This document shows, one piece after another, positions 17,401-29,200 of a stretch of 64,000 bases of DNA; the first letter of the stretch is position 1; each line of letters opens with the position of its first letter. Below the pieces are notes generated by a model. The model was not told the origin of the DNA, ran no database searches, and saw only the letters and a program-made list of their open reading frames with translations. The DNA lies in assembly GCA_964348665.1 (NCBI GenBank), contig CAYGDP010000013.1, positions 25,004 to 89,003 of the forward strand, read 5' to 3'. Origin of the DNA: CAYGDP01 sp964348665. Its GTDB lineage: Bacteria; Verrucomicrobiota; Verrucomicrobiia; Palsa-1439; CAYGDP01. The position numbers were made by a program, and so were the translations under genes.

Positions 17401-17677
17401 CCCATTTGCCGGTGGCAATTTTGTCGTAGCCCTCCTGTCAATCAACTCGGTCACAATTAACAGCCCTGTCGCGCCGGCATTTGTCAGCAGCTTTATCGCG
17501 GCGACAACGATCGGCAGCGTCAATCTCTCCAGCGTTTTGACTGCCAATGGGGGCGTATCCATTGGCATACTTGCGGATGACGGAATCGGATCCGTGAACT
17601 CGCCGGTATTGCAGGTTTCGAATCCTGCCGAGCCATCTGACGCCTTCTCGGGTGATTTCCACGTAAAACTCCTTTAA
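14480..17677 (+). CDS. Giant surface protein A: four Calx-beta domains plus shared C-terminal solenoid module
   Basis: 1065 aa from the ATG at 14480. The basic leader ends in IAEVLELRLAPADV, the LExR..P export-type motif also seen in the other five giants. A roughly 230-residue unique region follows. Then come four Calx-beta domains (about 15280-16620), each with the typical ...VaENGGn...iTVtR.G...DYt...gtltF..Gd..k...VpI..D...EgNE...L.L... pattern. These are Ca-binding beta-sandwiches common in adhesins. The last part (from about 16663) is the shared module: LDADGDTVAVKVGG, a stretch of LAIRDVLNGADLMAGG, one solenoid unit (TIRGDTKAIPAIPGDFGADI), ANGGVSIGILADDGIGSV, ending GDFHVKLL. No membrane anchor or known sorting signal is visible. 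B follows 18 nt later on the same strand, so the two are likely co-transcribed. Confidence 0.85.
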   Translation: MITKRRLRRRALRNSSLMIAEVLELRLAPADVAEFAVVRGVAFWQDGPGSPALEPPEDGPFAFSSWVDASGENPVTVTSATVSVPGNGTKTLTQEQPGEKGFEFEEEFGTQAERDAAYPAGNYQFSIHTLNDGHKTPTLVLPNDPNLNTPHISNWNSLQSVNSGANFNITWDDLGGTGNDFVEIFIEDSQFNEVFVTPDFGENGSLDGNSTSVQVPADTLQPGQTYEGCILFARATTNENVYPGATGIVGHFKEVCFDIITQGVAGDSVLFTSATASVGEGDGALVLTVTRTGSGSGAVSVDFGNTSNSATQGDDYGGPLGTLNWGNGDTSDRFINVPIFQDGTTEGNENFFVFLHNTSGNLSLGSPSQTTVTITDDEPPMLQFSGASFSVAENGGNAIITVSRGGSSDGTVMVNFATANDSALAGSDYTQTSGILTFTTGDISESFMVPITDDSLVEGNQAFTVTLSNPQGNGAVLGALNPATVTITDFEPGTVQFSAANFNVAENGGNGQVIVTRTGGSDGAAVFSITTSNGTATAGSDYTAVTTTVTFANGDAANKTVNVPILNDAVIESNETINLTLAIQSGSVPLGNPSNATMTIQDDEPAQIKFSAATFSMNEAGGNATITIQRAGRTDGVATVQFATSNGTATAGADYTTTTTTVTFNDGESSKTVQVPITDDATVEGNETVNLALSNVTGLAALASPSTSVLTIVENDIGTGVGGTIVSQGIFLDADGDTVAVKVGGPGFASIFLNDPDGNGRGPIQTINLTGATELGTSLSITTKKAKIGGDGVVNGGAVNIIGGLKSFKTKGFNLDGSLGAGFNATGFVAALAIRDVLNGADLMAGGLSTQFTKFTAHDIQDGTDFNWGSGLSGFTAARFGDGSIMAPSIGSLTIRGDTKAIPAIPGDFGADITLSGAGVVAGKPTLSKVLVTGALNNAIILINGGIGGIGSVTLGQMINSAISAGYQPNDGDDPFAGGNFVVALLSINSVTINSPVAPAFVSSFIAATTIGSVNLSSVLTANGGVSIGILADDGIGSVNSPVLQVSNPAEPSDAFSGDFHVKLL

Positions 17678-17695
17678 TGGAAAGGAAGTGCGATT

Positions 17696-20275
17696 GTGAG
17701 AAAATCGATTGGGTGTCGTGGCAAGCGCCGTCCCGCGTGTCGATCAAACCTTCCATTGTCGATTGAACTTCTCGAAATGCGTTTGGCGCCGTCCTGCGCG
17801 GACCCGGGTGCCGCGGAGCAAGAGATGCTGGAGTTGATGAATCGGATGCGCGCCGATCCGACCAACGAGGACGATCGGATTTTGACCGTCAATGATGCGG
17901 ACGTAAACAGCGCGATCAATTTTTTCGATGTGGATCTTCAGGTTCTTGCGACACAATTTGCCTCGCTGACGCCATCGCCTCCGCTGGCCTGGAATGAATT
18001 GCTCTGCGACGCGGCACTCGGTCACAGTCAACAAATGCTGGCGTTTGACGAGCAGAGTCATCAGTTGCCGGGGGAGCCGGATTTTGGCACGCGGGTTAAT
18101 AATGCCGGCTATCCGTTGAATGGCGGTGGAGAGAACGTTTTCGCGTTTGCGGAGAATGTATTTCACTCTCACGCCGCGTTTGCGATTGACTGGGGTAACA
18201 ATCCGCCCACGGGCATTCAAAATCCGCCCGGTCATCGGAATAATTTCATGAGCACGACGTTCCGCGAAGTTGGGTTTGGTTTGGTGAACGATCCTTCGAA
18301 CGCCAACAGCGTCGGGCCATTGCTGGTCACCCATGATTTTGGCAATCGTTCCAGCTTCGGCAACCCGTGGCTGCTCGGTGTGGTTTTTGCGGATGCCGAT
18401 ACGGACGGAGTCTATGATCAAGGGGAAGGATTGAGCGGAGTGACGGTGCAAACCAGTGGCGCTGGCAGTTTTAACACCACGACATTTGCCGGGGGCGGAT
18501 TTCAAATGCAGGTTCCCGCCGGAAACTACGCGGTCAATTTCTCTGGGGGCGCGCTGGCGGCGCCGGCCAATCTGAATGTTGTGGTTGGCTCGAGCAATGT
18601 GAAGCTCGATCATATCGAGGGTCCACCCGCCATCGTTCACTTTAGCACGGCAAGTTATGCGGCGGCCGAGAGTTCGGGTGTGGCAACCATCACGGTTCAA
18701 CGCAGCGGGAACACAACCACCGAAGTCACCGTAAATTTTCTAACAACCGACGGTAGCGCGACACAGGGGGATGATTACACCAACACAACGGGCACGCTCA
18801 CCTTTGCCGCCAACGAGACTTCCAAAACCTTTACCATCCCGATTGTACCCGATGTCCTTGTGGAGGGGAACGAGACAGTCACACTGACACTCAATACACC
18901 CACCGGCGGCGCGGTTCTCGGAACGCCCAGTGGCGCGACGCTGACCGTTTCCGATACCTTGCCGGCAACCATTCAGTTTACCGCTTTTGATTTCACGGTG
19001 AGTGAGTTTGGTGTCAACGCCGTGATTTCCGTTTCGCGCACGGGCAATACGGCCAGTGAAGTCACGGTCAATTTCTCCACCGCCGATGCTGGCGCCACGC
19101 AAGGCAGCGATTACACAACCACTCTCGGCACGTTGACGTTTGCCGCCGGTCAGACCGTTCGGACATTCACGGTGCCGATCCTTGACGATGGATTGTTCGA
19201 AGGCAACGAAACCGTACTGCTCGCTCTCGATACTCCGGTTGGTATCGCCACTTTGGGTGCGATCAGCAATGCCACCCTGGCAATCATCGACAACGACAGC
19301 GCGCTCGCCGCAAGTTTCACCGAAGCCGATGGCGACGTCGTGAGCTTCAAACTTGGCGGACTCGGTACGATGCAAATCACCGGTTCAGGCGCCACGCTCC
19401 AAATCGCTTTGCAAAACACGGACGCCGCCTCCAGCAGTTTCAGCGCAAAAGTGAAGAAAGGCGTTGCCGGGGATGGTTTCGTGAACGTGGCCGCCATCAA
19501 CGTGACCGGCGGCTTGAAAGGCGTCAAAGCCGCGCAACTCAATTTGACCGGTGCGGGTTTGAACGCCACCGGATTCGTCGCCGCGCTTGCGATTCGCGAT
19601 GTTCTCAATGGCGCTGACATCACCACCGGCGGCGCGCCAACGCAATTCAGCAAATTTACCGCGCGCGATATTCAGGATGGCACGGCAATTAATTGGGGGA
19701 GCGGATTCAAGAGTTTCGCGGCGGCTCGACTTGATCCGGTCACGATCAACGCTTCCAGCATGGGCAGCCTCACGATCCGGGGAGATGCGGTTGCTGGAAT
19801 TCCGGGTGATTTGGAAGCCAGCATTGGTTTGACAGGCGCGGGAGTCCTGCTGGGCAAAGCGACCCTTGGAAAAGTCACAGTTCTAGGGGCCATTCGAAAC
19901 ACACAAATCGTTCTGGGAGGATCCGTCGGAACTGTTGTCGCCGCGCAAATGATCAATTCACTCCTCTGCGCCGGCTACGTCCCCGACAACGTCAACGACC
20001 TCTTCGGCGGAGGCACCTTCACGGCAGGAGTTTCCATCAAATCCGTCAGCATCACAGGCGTCGTGGGGACAGCATTCACCAACAGCACGATCATCGCCCC
20101 GATCGTTGGCAGCGTCCGCATCACCAGCGCGGAGACCGCCAATGGCGGCACCACGATCGGAGTGCTGGCGGATGTCTCCGTTGCTTCTGTCAACATCACC
20201 ACACCGGCGTTTGTGTGGAATGCCGCGGTTGGCGGCGACCAATCCACAGGCGATTTCCACGTCACGATTCTCTAA
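17696..20275 (+). CDS. Giant surface protein B: CAP/SCP domain, two Calx-beta domains, shared C-terminal module
   Basis: 859 aa, GTG start at 17696 with AGGAAG well placed upstream. The leader ends SIELLEMRLAPSCAD. Residues about 40-200 form a CAP (SCP/PR-1) domain: EQEMLELMNRMRADP, LAWNELLCDAALGHSQQM, and NPPGHRNNFMSTTFREVGFG. CAP proteins are secreted, and some bind sterols or act as proteases. A short SdrD-B-like stretch (DADTDGVYDQGEGLSGVTV) and two Calx-beta domains follow (about 18640-19300). The shared module starts near 19313 (FTEADGDVVSFKLGG) and ends ADVSVASVNITTP ... STGDFHVTIL. The last 45 residues are nearly the same as those of E. Its stop lies 19 bp from the convergent stop of C. 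Confidence 0.87.
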   Translation: MRKSIGCRGKRRPACRSNLPLSIELLEMRLAPSCADPGAAEQEMLELMNRMRADPTNEDDRILTVNDADVNSAINFFDVDLQVLATQFASLTPSPPLAWNELLCDAALGHSQQMLAFDEQSHQLPGEPDFGTRVNNAGYPLNGGGENVFAFAENVFHSHAAFAIDWGNNPPTGIQNPPGHRNNFMSTTFREVGFGLVNDPSNANSVGPLLVTHDFGNRSSFGNPWLLGVVFADADTDGVYDQGEGLSGVTVQTSGAGSFNTTTFAGGGFQMQVPAGNYAVNFSGGALAAPANLNVVVGSSNVKLDHIEGPPAIVHFSTASYAAAESSGVATITVQRSGNTTTEVTVNFLTTDGSATQGDDYTNTTGTLTFAANETSKTFTIPIVPDVLVEGNETVTLTLNTPTGGAVLGTPSGATLTVSDTLPATIQFTAFDFTVSEFGVNAVISVSRTGNTASEVTVNFSTADAGATQGSDYTTTLGTLTFAAGQTVRTFTVPILDDGLFEGNETVLLALDTPVGIATLGAISNATLAIIDNDSALAASFTEADGDVVSFKLGGLGTMQITGSGATLQIALQNTDAASSSFSAKVKKGVAGDGFVNVAAINVTGGLKGVKAAQLNLTGAGLNATGFVAALAIRDVLNGADITTGGAPTQFSKFTARDIQDGTAINWGSGFKSFAAARLDPVTINASSMGSLTIRGDAVAGIPGDLEASIGLTGAGVLLGKATLGKVTVLGAIRNTQIVLGGSVGTVVAAQMINSLLCAGYVPDNVNDLFGGGTFTAGVSIKSVSITGVVGTAFTNSTIIAPIVGSVRITSAETANGGTTIGVLADVSVASVNITTPAFVWNAAVGGDQSTGDFHVTIL

Positions 20276-20294
20276 ATCGAATCGGCGGTCAGGA

Positions 20295-23200
20295 CTACTT
20301 GCCCCCCACAAACACGCCGCCGACAAAGTTCTGATCGAAGGTGAAGAAACTGTCCAGCGAGGCCAATGTAGTGCCATCAAAAACCTTTACGTTCGGCGTC
20401 CCTCCCGGCCCTGGACTGGTGATGATATCGTCGCGGCCATCATTGTTCCAGTCAGCAGCGGCGACTCGCACGCCACCGGTAAAGGACGAAGCATAGGCGA
20501 AGAAGCTGTTGATCTGGGCCAAAGTGGTGGCATCAAAAACAATGACGTTCGGTCCCCCTCCCGACCCCGGACCTGTGATAATATCGGCTTTGCCATCGCT
20601 ATTGACATCGCCCGCGGCCACAAACACGCCGCCGGTGAACAAGGGATTGTAGGCGAAGAAATTAGACAGTTCGTCCTGCGAGGCGCCATCAAAAACCTTC
20701 ATGTTCGGGCCGCTACCAGCGCCGGGGCTTGTGATGATATCGTCGCGCCCATCGCCATTGACATCGCCCGCGGCGACTCGCACGCCGCCGGTAAAGGTCG
20801 AGCCATAGGCGAAGAAACTATGCAGGACCGATAAATCCACGCCGCTGAATGCTTTGACGTGCCCGCCGGATGCTCCCGCGTCGGCGCCGGTGATGATATC
20901 GTCGAAGCCATCGCCATTGACATCGCCCGCGGCGACAAACACGCCTCCGGTGAACAAGGGATCGTAGGCGAAGAAGCTTTGCAGGAACGATCCATCTACG
21001 CCGCTGAACACTTTGACGTTCGGCCCGCCACCCGGCCCTGCGCCGGTGATGATATCGGCTGTGCCATCGCCGTTCACGTCGCCGGCAGCGACCCGCACGC
21101 CACCTTGGAACGCAGCATCATAGGCGAAGAAACTGAACTTCAAATCGCCAGTACTGGCGTTGTACACCTTCACATGCGGGCTGGCGCCCGCGTCAGCACC
21201 CGTTACCAGAATGGACGTAACCGGGTCGGCGATGGTGCCTAAACCGGCTGCGTCGCTGATGGCGGCATTGACCGGGTTTTCAAGGACGACGGTGAAGGTA
21301 TGATCGCCTTCGGTGACATTGTCGCTGTTGACAGTGACCATGATGGTCTGGGTTAGCGGTCCGCTCGGGGTGAAGGTCACCGTGCCGCTGTTGGTAACGT
21401 AATCATTTTCCGCCACCTTGGCAGTGCCGTCGGCAGTCGAATAATTGACAGTCACGGGCGAGGCGCTGGCTGCCGACAACGTGACGGTGAAGCTGGCGGT
21501 GACAGTACCGGTGGCCGGCTCGGTGACTTTGGCTGCGTCGCTGATGGAGATCGTCGGCGGAGGCGGAATCGCCTTGATCTGGAAATTGCCGTCGGTCACA
21601 GGAGGGGTGACTGCGACACCTTTGTAGTTGACGACGGTGATGGCTTGGCCGAGGACGCCGAACGTATTACCGTCGTTGTTGGTTCTGGCGCCGAGGATCG
21701 TGACGGGACCGAAGTGGGAGGCGGCGACGACGCCGCTGACGAAGTCAAACTGGGGAAAGACACTGTTTTGCAAGGTCAGTGCGCCGATCCGATAACCGGT
21801 GAAGGCGCCGCCGTCCATCGGGTTGGCCGAGTCGGTGGGTGTGAATCCGGCGAAGATGGTGGAATCCTCAATGCGTCCCGCCGTGAAAGAGGTGATGTCG
21901 CCATTGACCTTAACGACTGCGGAATGGATCGCTTTGATATTCAAAGTCCCGAGCGTTGGTTGTCCGGAAGGGACACCGACGCCGGCGAGCGTGAGAGTGC
22001 TGCCGCGGATATTGCCGGGGATACCCAACGCACTAACGCCATTTACCGTAAGTGTACCCACGCTGTTGGCGGTAATGGTCCCGCCGGTGATGGCGCCGGC
22101 GGTCAGCGTGCCAATTTTTCCGGTTGTATTGATGATGCTATTCTCAATGGAGCTGGCTCCCTTAAACGTGGTGATGTTGCCAGTGACCTGAATGTTTGAG
22201 GAACTGATCCCCCCAGCAACAGTCATGGTTCCTAGAGTAACGTTTGCGGTTCCGACGCCGGGGCCGGCGAGGGTGAGAGTGCTGGCGCGGAAATCGCCGA
22301 AGAGATTGTCAAAGACAGAGCCGCTCGTAACCGAAAGTGTAGTCATACTACTCGCGAATATGGTCGTGCTGGTGATCCCTTTAGCGTTCAGCGTAGTAAT
22401 TTCACCTTCGGTTGCCGTGATGCTGGTATTCTCGATGGCGCGGCCCGTCGTGAGCAAGAAGACCTTGCCGGTGATCTGAATGTTCGAGGAATTGATCCCC
22501 CCCTTTATGTTCATGGTCGAAAGCGTGAGCGGAGGATTGGTGCCGACTTGGTAGCCGGGGCCGGTGAGCATGAGAGTGCTGCTGCTGAAATCGCCGAAGC
22601 TATGCTGCAATCCACTAAAGCCAGTAGTCTTAAGTATGCCCATGTTTTTCGCGGTAATGGTCGCGCCTGTGATGGCGCCAGCGGTCAGCGTACTAATGCG
22701 TCCGGTTACACTGATGGGGGTATTCTCGATGGCGCGTATCACCGTGAACGTGGTGATGCCGCCGGTGACGTTAATGGTCGAGGCATTGATCCCCCCGGCA
22801 ATAGACATGGTCCCGAGTGTTGCGGTTCCGGAAGCGACATTGGCGCCGGCGATCGTGAGAGTGCCGCTGAAGTCGCCAGGGAGATAACCCGATCCAGTTT
22901 TAATATCCAAGACTCTGCCAATAGTCTTAAGTGTACCCATTGAGTTTGCGGAAATGGTCGCACCGGTGAGGTCGCCAGCGGTCAGCGTAGTCACGGATCC
23001 GGTTGCCTTGATGGTGGGATTCACGATGGCGCCGGTCACCGTGATCGTGCCGATGTTGCCGATGACATCTATGTTCGGGGAATTCATTCTGCCCGCACTC
23101 ATGGTCCCGAGCGTGTTCCCGGTGACACCAACGCCGGCGAGCGTGAGCGTGCCACTGAAATCGGCCGGGAGATTCGCTGCTGCATTACCAATTGCCTTAA

Positions 23201-26200
23201 GTGTGCCCACCTTGTTTGCTGTAATGTTCGCGCCGGTGAATGTGCCAGCTTGCAGAGTAGTCAAGGATCCGGCTACATTGATTGTGGTATTCACGATGGC
23301 GCGACCCGCCGTGATCGTGGTGACGCTGTCGGTGATCTGAATGACCGAAGAATTGAGGATCCCCCCCTTAACACTCATGGTCCCGAGCGTGACGAGCCTA
23401 ACGGTCGGAGGGTTTCCGGTCGGGACGCCGGGGCCGGTGAGCGTGAGAGTGCCGCTGAAATCGCCCGGGAGATTCGTCGCTATTTCGCCCGTGGTGGTCA
23501 GAGTCCCCATTGTCTTTGCGGAAATGGTCGCGCCGGTGATATTTTTAGCCGTCAGCGAACTCACCCGTCCGCCTGCATTGATGTTGATCCCGGCAATGTC
23601 CCCCATGTTCAGCGTCGTCACGTTTCCGGTTGCCTTGATGGAGCTATTCGCAATGCTCCTTGACGTGATCGAGGTGATGTTCCCGGTGACGTTAATGTTC
23701 GCGGAATTCATCCCCCCAGCAACAGTCATTTTTGTGAGCGCGACGTCGACTGTCGAGAGACCTACACCGGCGAGTGTGAGAGTGGCGTTGAAATCGCCGG
23801 GGAGATTCGCCACAGCATCGCCAGCAACCGTAAGTGTTCCCATCCGATTGGCGGTGATGGTCGCAGCCCCGATGTTTTTGGCGGTCAATACGCTGATGAT
23901 GCCGTCCCCCGCATCAATGATTGCTCCGTCACCGATGGTACGGGCAGTAATCGAAATCGTAGTCGAAATCGGCATCGTGGCGCGGATGGTGGTTGCGGCG
24001 CCGATATCACGAACGGTCAGCGCCGACAGGCGTCCGTTGACAATGATCGAGCCGCCTCCGAGAATGTTCGCGGACGCGGCACTAATTATCATGGGACCGG
24101 CAACGCTGGAAATGTGCAAGACATTTGCAAAACCGTCGCCCGAGTATTTGGTGGTGGTTATAGTGAGGGTCTTTACACTAGTGTTGGAGGCGTTTGTTAC
24201 GGCGATCAGTTCTATGGACCCGCGCCCATTGCCGTCGGGATCGTCTTGAACCACGGTCAACGTGCCCGAGCTCGAACCGATCGACACGACCACCTTGTCG
24301 CCATCTTCCTCGAATAAAGTTGCAGATTGGATGGTAGAAGTATTTACAGACACCGCCTTGTCGTTGTCTTGAATGACCAACGTGGCGGTGGATGGGCTGG
24401 CCAGGCTACCGACGGAGGGATTGGAGAGGGTGAGGGTGAGAGTTTCATTCGGCTCAATCTCTGTATCATTGAGGATTTTGACGGCGAACGTCGCGCTGGT
24501 CTGGCCATCGGCAAATGTAAGGGTCTGGGTGATCGCTTCGTAATCCAGCCCGGCGGTGGCTGTGACATTCGCCGACGTGATCAGGACAGTCGCGGCGCCC
24601 GCTGTGCCGGGGAGCCGTTCGACGGTGAAGGTGGTCGAGCCGCTGTTTTCGAATTTGGTCACATTGGCAGTTTGGAGCCGGAACTGTCCGGGAGAGCCGG
24701 TTTCAACCAGAGGATCGGCAATGGTTGCGACGCCGGTGGCGTTGCCGAGAGCGGCGTTGGACGACAGGCTAGAGAGGGTCACATTGAAGTTTTCGTTTCC
24801 TTCGCCGACATTATCCCCGTTGACTATCACGGAGATGGTCTGGCTGGTGGTGAACGGCGCGAAGGTCACCGTGCCGGTGTTGGTGGCGTAATCTCCGTCC
24901 AAGACCCTGGCCGTGCCATCGGAGGTCTCGAAATTAACGGTCACTTCCGTGGGGCTGGGGGTGGACAACGTGACGGTGAAAACCGCGTTCACGGTGCCTG
25001 CGGCGACCTCATTGACCGTGGGGGCGTTACTGATGGAAATGCCGGGGGTTGAGAATGTTTTGATCTGGAAATCCCCGACTATCTTGTCGGGAACAACGGT
25101 GGCGCCGGCGTACGTCACCGTGCCGAAACTGTTGGCGAAGATTCCAAACGACTCGCCATCATTGTCGGTTATGGCCTTACTAATCGTAACGGTGTTGATA
25201 CGGGAGGCGGCGAAGATGTTGGAATCAACGATCCCGTTCGTAATGCTCGTCACCTTGAGCGTGCCGATATTGCCATTGACCTGAACAGATGAGGAACGGA
25301 TCGCTCCCACCGTGAGCGAGGTGACGTTGCCGGTGACCTGAATGTTCGAGGCAATGATCCCCCCCGTGACAGTCATGGTCCCGAGCGTGGGCATGGTGCC
25401 AGGGACGCCGACGCCGGAAAGCGTGAGAGTGCTGCCGCTGATATTGCCGGGAATACCCATCGCACCATGGCCAGTTACGTTAAATGTACTCACCTGGGTT
25501 GCGGAAATGGTCGCGCCGGTGATGGCGCCAGCGGTCAGCGTGCCAATTTTTCCGGTTGTATTGATGATGCTATTTTCAATGGGGCTGGCTCCCTTAAACG
25601 TGGTGATGTTGCCCGTGACCTGAATGTTTGAGGAACTGATCCCCCCAGCAACAGTCATGGTTCCTAGCGTAACGTTTGCGGTTCCGACGCCGGGGCCGGC
25701 GAGTGTGAGAGTGCTGCCGCGGAAATCGCCGAAGAGATTGTCAAAGACAGATATGGCTTTCGTAACGCTTAGCGAAGTCATCGAATCCGCGGAAATGTTC
25801 GTGCCAGTGATGTTTTTAGCGGTCAGCGTACCAATTCTCTCGGTTGCATTGATGGTGGTATTCACGATGGCGCGGCCCACCGTGAACGTGGTGATGGTAC
25901 CGGTGACGTTAATGTTCGCGGAACTGATCCCCCCCGCAACAGTCATGGTCGAGAGCGTGATTGGAGGATTGGTGCCGACTTGGTAGCCGGGGCCGGTGAG
26001 CATGAGAGTGCTGCTGCTGAAATCGCCGAAGCTATGCTGCAATCCACTAAAGCCAGTAGTCTTAAGTATGCCCATGTTTTTCGCGGTAATGGTCGCGCCT
26101 GTGATGGCGCCAGCGGTCAGCGTACTAATGCGTCCGGTTACACTGATGGGGGTATTCTCGATGGCGCGTATCACCGTGAACGTGGTGATGCCGCCGGTGA

Positions 26201-29200
26201 CGTTAATGGTCGAGGCATTGATCCCCCCAGCAATAGTCATGGTCCCGAGTGTTGCGGTTCCGGAAGCGACATTGGCGCCGGCGAGCGTGAGAGTGCCGCT
26301 GAAGTCGCCGGGGAGATAACCCGATCCAGTTGTAATACTCAAGACTCTGCCTGTAGTTTTAAGTGTAACCATCGAGTTTGCGGTAATGGTAGCACCGGTG
26401 AGGTCGCCAGCGGTCAGCGTACCAATGTTTCCGGTTGCCTTGATGGTGGGATTCACGATGGCGCCGGTCACCGTGAACACGCCTATGTTGCCGGTGACAT
26501 CTATGTTCGGGGAATCCATTTTGCCCGCACTCATGGCCCCGAGCGTGTTCCCGGTGACGCCAACGCCGGCGAGCGTGAGCGTGCCACTGAAATCGGACGG
26601 GAGATTCGCTGCTGCATTACCAATTGCCTTAAGTGTGCCCACCTTGTTTGCTGTAATGTTCGCGCCGGTGAATGTGCCAGCTTGCAGCGTAGTCACGAAT
26701 CCGGTTGCATTGATGGTGGTATTTGCAATGGCGCGGCCCACCGTGAGAGTGGTGATGTTGCCGGTGACATCAATCTTCGAGCCATCATTGATCCCCCCCT
26801 TAACACTCATGGTTCCGAGCGTGACCAGATTGGTGCCGACCTGGACGCCGGGGCCGGCGAGGGTGAGAATGCCGCTGAAGTCACCGGGGAGAAACCTCAC
26901 AGTATCGCCAGTGGTGGTCAGTGTACCAATCGAGTTTGCGGAAATGGTCGCGCCGGTGATATTTTTAGCCGTCAGCGAACTCACCCGTCCGCCTGCATTG
27001 ATGTTGATCCCGGCAACGTCCCCCATGTTCAGCGTCGTCACGTTTCCGGTTGCCGTGATGGTGCTATTCGCAATGCTCCTTGTCGTGATCGTGCCGATGT
27101 TCCCGGTGACGTTAATGTTCGCGGAATTCATCCCCCCGGCAACAGTCATGGATGTGAGCGTTGCGGTTCCGATCATCAGGTTGGCACCGGCGAGTGTGAG
27201 ATTGCCTTTGAAATCGCCCGGAAGATTCGCCGCTGCATCGCCAGTAACCCTAAGTGTACCCACATTGTTGGCGGTGATGGTCGCAGTTCCGATACTTTTG
27301 AAGGTCAAAGCGCTGATGATGCCCTGCCCCGCATCAATGATTGCTCCGTCGCCGATGGTACGGCCAGTGATCGTAACTGTAGTCGTCGCTGTGTTCGTCG
27401 CGCGGATGGTTGACGCGGCGCCGATGTCACGAACGGTCAGCACATTTAGCGATCCGTTGGCAATGATCGAGCCGCCTCCGAGGATGTTCGCGGTCGTGGC
27501 ATTGATCGCAGAGAGACCGGCATTGCTGGAAATGTGTAAGACGTTCACAAAACCGTCGCCACCAATGGCTTTGGTGACGGTAACGGTGAGGACCGTAGTG
27601 CTGGAGGCGTTTGTGACGGCAATCAGTTCCGCGGCGCCACGCCCATCGCCGTCGGGATCGTCTTGAACCACGGTCAACGTGGCCGGACTGGTCACAGACA
27701 CAACCACCTTGTCGCCGTCTTCGTCGGCAAAAATGGGTTCACTCGCCTTGTCGTTGTCTTGAATGACTAGCGTGACGGTGGCCGGGTTGCCCAAGGTGCC
27801 GACGGAGGGATTGGTGAGGGTTAGGGTGAGAGTTTCATTCCCTTCGATTTCGATGTCATTGAGGATTTTGACGGTAAACGTCGCGGTGGTCTCGCCAAAG
27901 GCAAATGTAACTATCTGGTTAGAGATTGCCTCATAATCCAACCCGGCGGTGGCGTTGCCTTCGCCCGTGCCACTGGTCGACGTGATTAGGACGGTCGCGA
28001 CGCCCAATGTGGTGGTGACCCGATCGACGGTGATAGTGGCCGTGCCGCTGTTTTCGAGTTTGGTGACACTGGCGGTTTGGAACTGGAACACGCTGGTGAG
28101 CGAAAAATCGTCGTCGGTAATCTTGCCCGTGGCCGCGCCGACGCCAATCGTCGCGTTGGTCGGTGTTTTCAGGTTGACCTGAAAGGTTTCATCCGGCTCG
28201 AAGTTGATATCGCCGTTGACGAGCACCGACACCGTCTTGGTCGTCTCGTTGGCGCCGAACGTCAAGGTCGTATCGCCGACCGCTGTGTAATCTTCCCCTG
28301 CTGTTGTCGTGCCGTCGGCTGTGTAAACGATCACCGACGATTCTAGCGCCGTCGCGCCGGTCTTGGTCACCGTGAACACAAACTCCGTCACGCCGGTGTT
28401 GCCTTCCGCCATGGTTACATTGCCGATACTAAACGTCGGGGGGGTCCCGTTGGCAGTGATGGTGATGGTGGCGGTGACGAGGCTGCCCAACGAGGCGTTG
28501 GTGCTGGCACTGGTCAGGGTCACGGTGAACGTTTCATCCGGTTCATACACGGCATCAGTCAGGATCGGCACCGAGATGGTTTTGCTGGTTTCTCCGGCCG
28601 CAAATGTGATCGTGCCAGGAGTTCCGGTATAATCGGCTCCAGCCAGGGCTGTGCCATTGGCCGTGGCAAAGTCAACGCTGGCCGTACTGGTGGTGTCGCC
28701 ACTCCGCGTGACAGTGATCGAAACTGATCCGCTGTTTTCACTGGTCGAATAGGTTGACGCAGCCAGTTGGATCGTGTTCGTGTTTTGGCAAACACTGTTC
28801 ATTATCCACAATTTGGCGCCGCTGCCGTCATCGGCGCTGAAAAACAGTGCCCCGTTCACGTTGGTCAGATAGCGGGGAAAGGAACTGCTGCTACCTAGGC
28901 GGATGTCTTTGACCAAGACTGTGCCGGCGCTGGTGCCGTCGCTCTTCCATAATTCATAGCCGTTGCTCACGTCAGAGGCATTGAACAACAGCGTCCCATT
29001 TAGGTTGGTCAGATTTCTGGGGTTGGAGCTACCGCTACCCGTGCGGATGTCCTTGACCAAGATTGTGCCGGCGCTGGTGCCGTCGCTCTTCCATAATTCG
29101 TAGCCGTTGCTCATGTCAGAGGCATTGAAAAACAGTGTCCCATTCAGGTTGGTCAGATTTCTGGGATTGGAGCTACCGCTTCCCGTGCGGATGTCCTTGA

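Noticed and set aside
25980..27666. Two overlapping plus-strand open frames of 477 and 426 aa
   Set aside because: Antisense to the solenoid of gene C, low-complexity Val/Pro/Met or Gly/Asp-rich translations, no start signals, and mirrored copies at the duplicated block.
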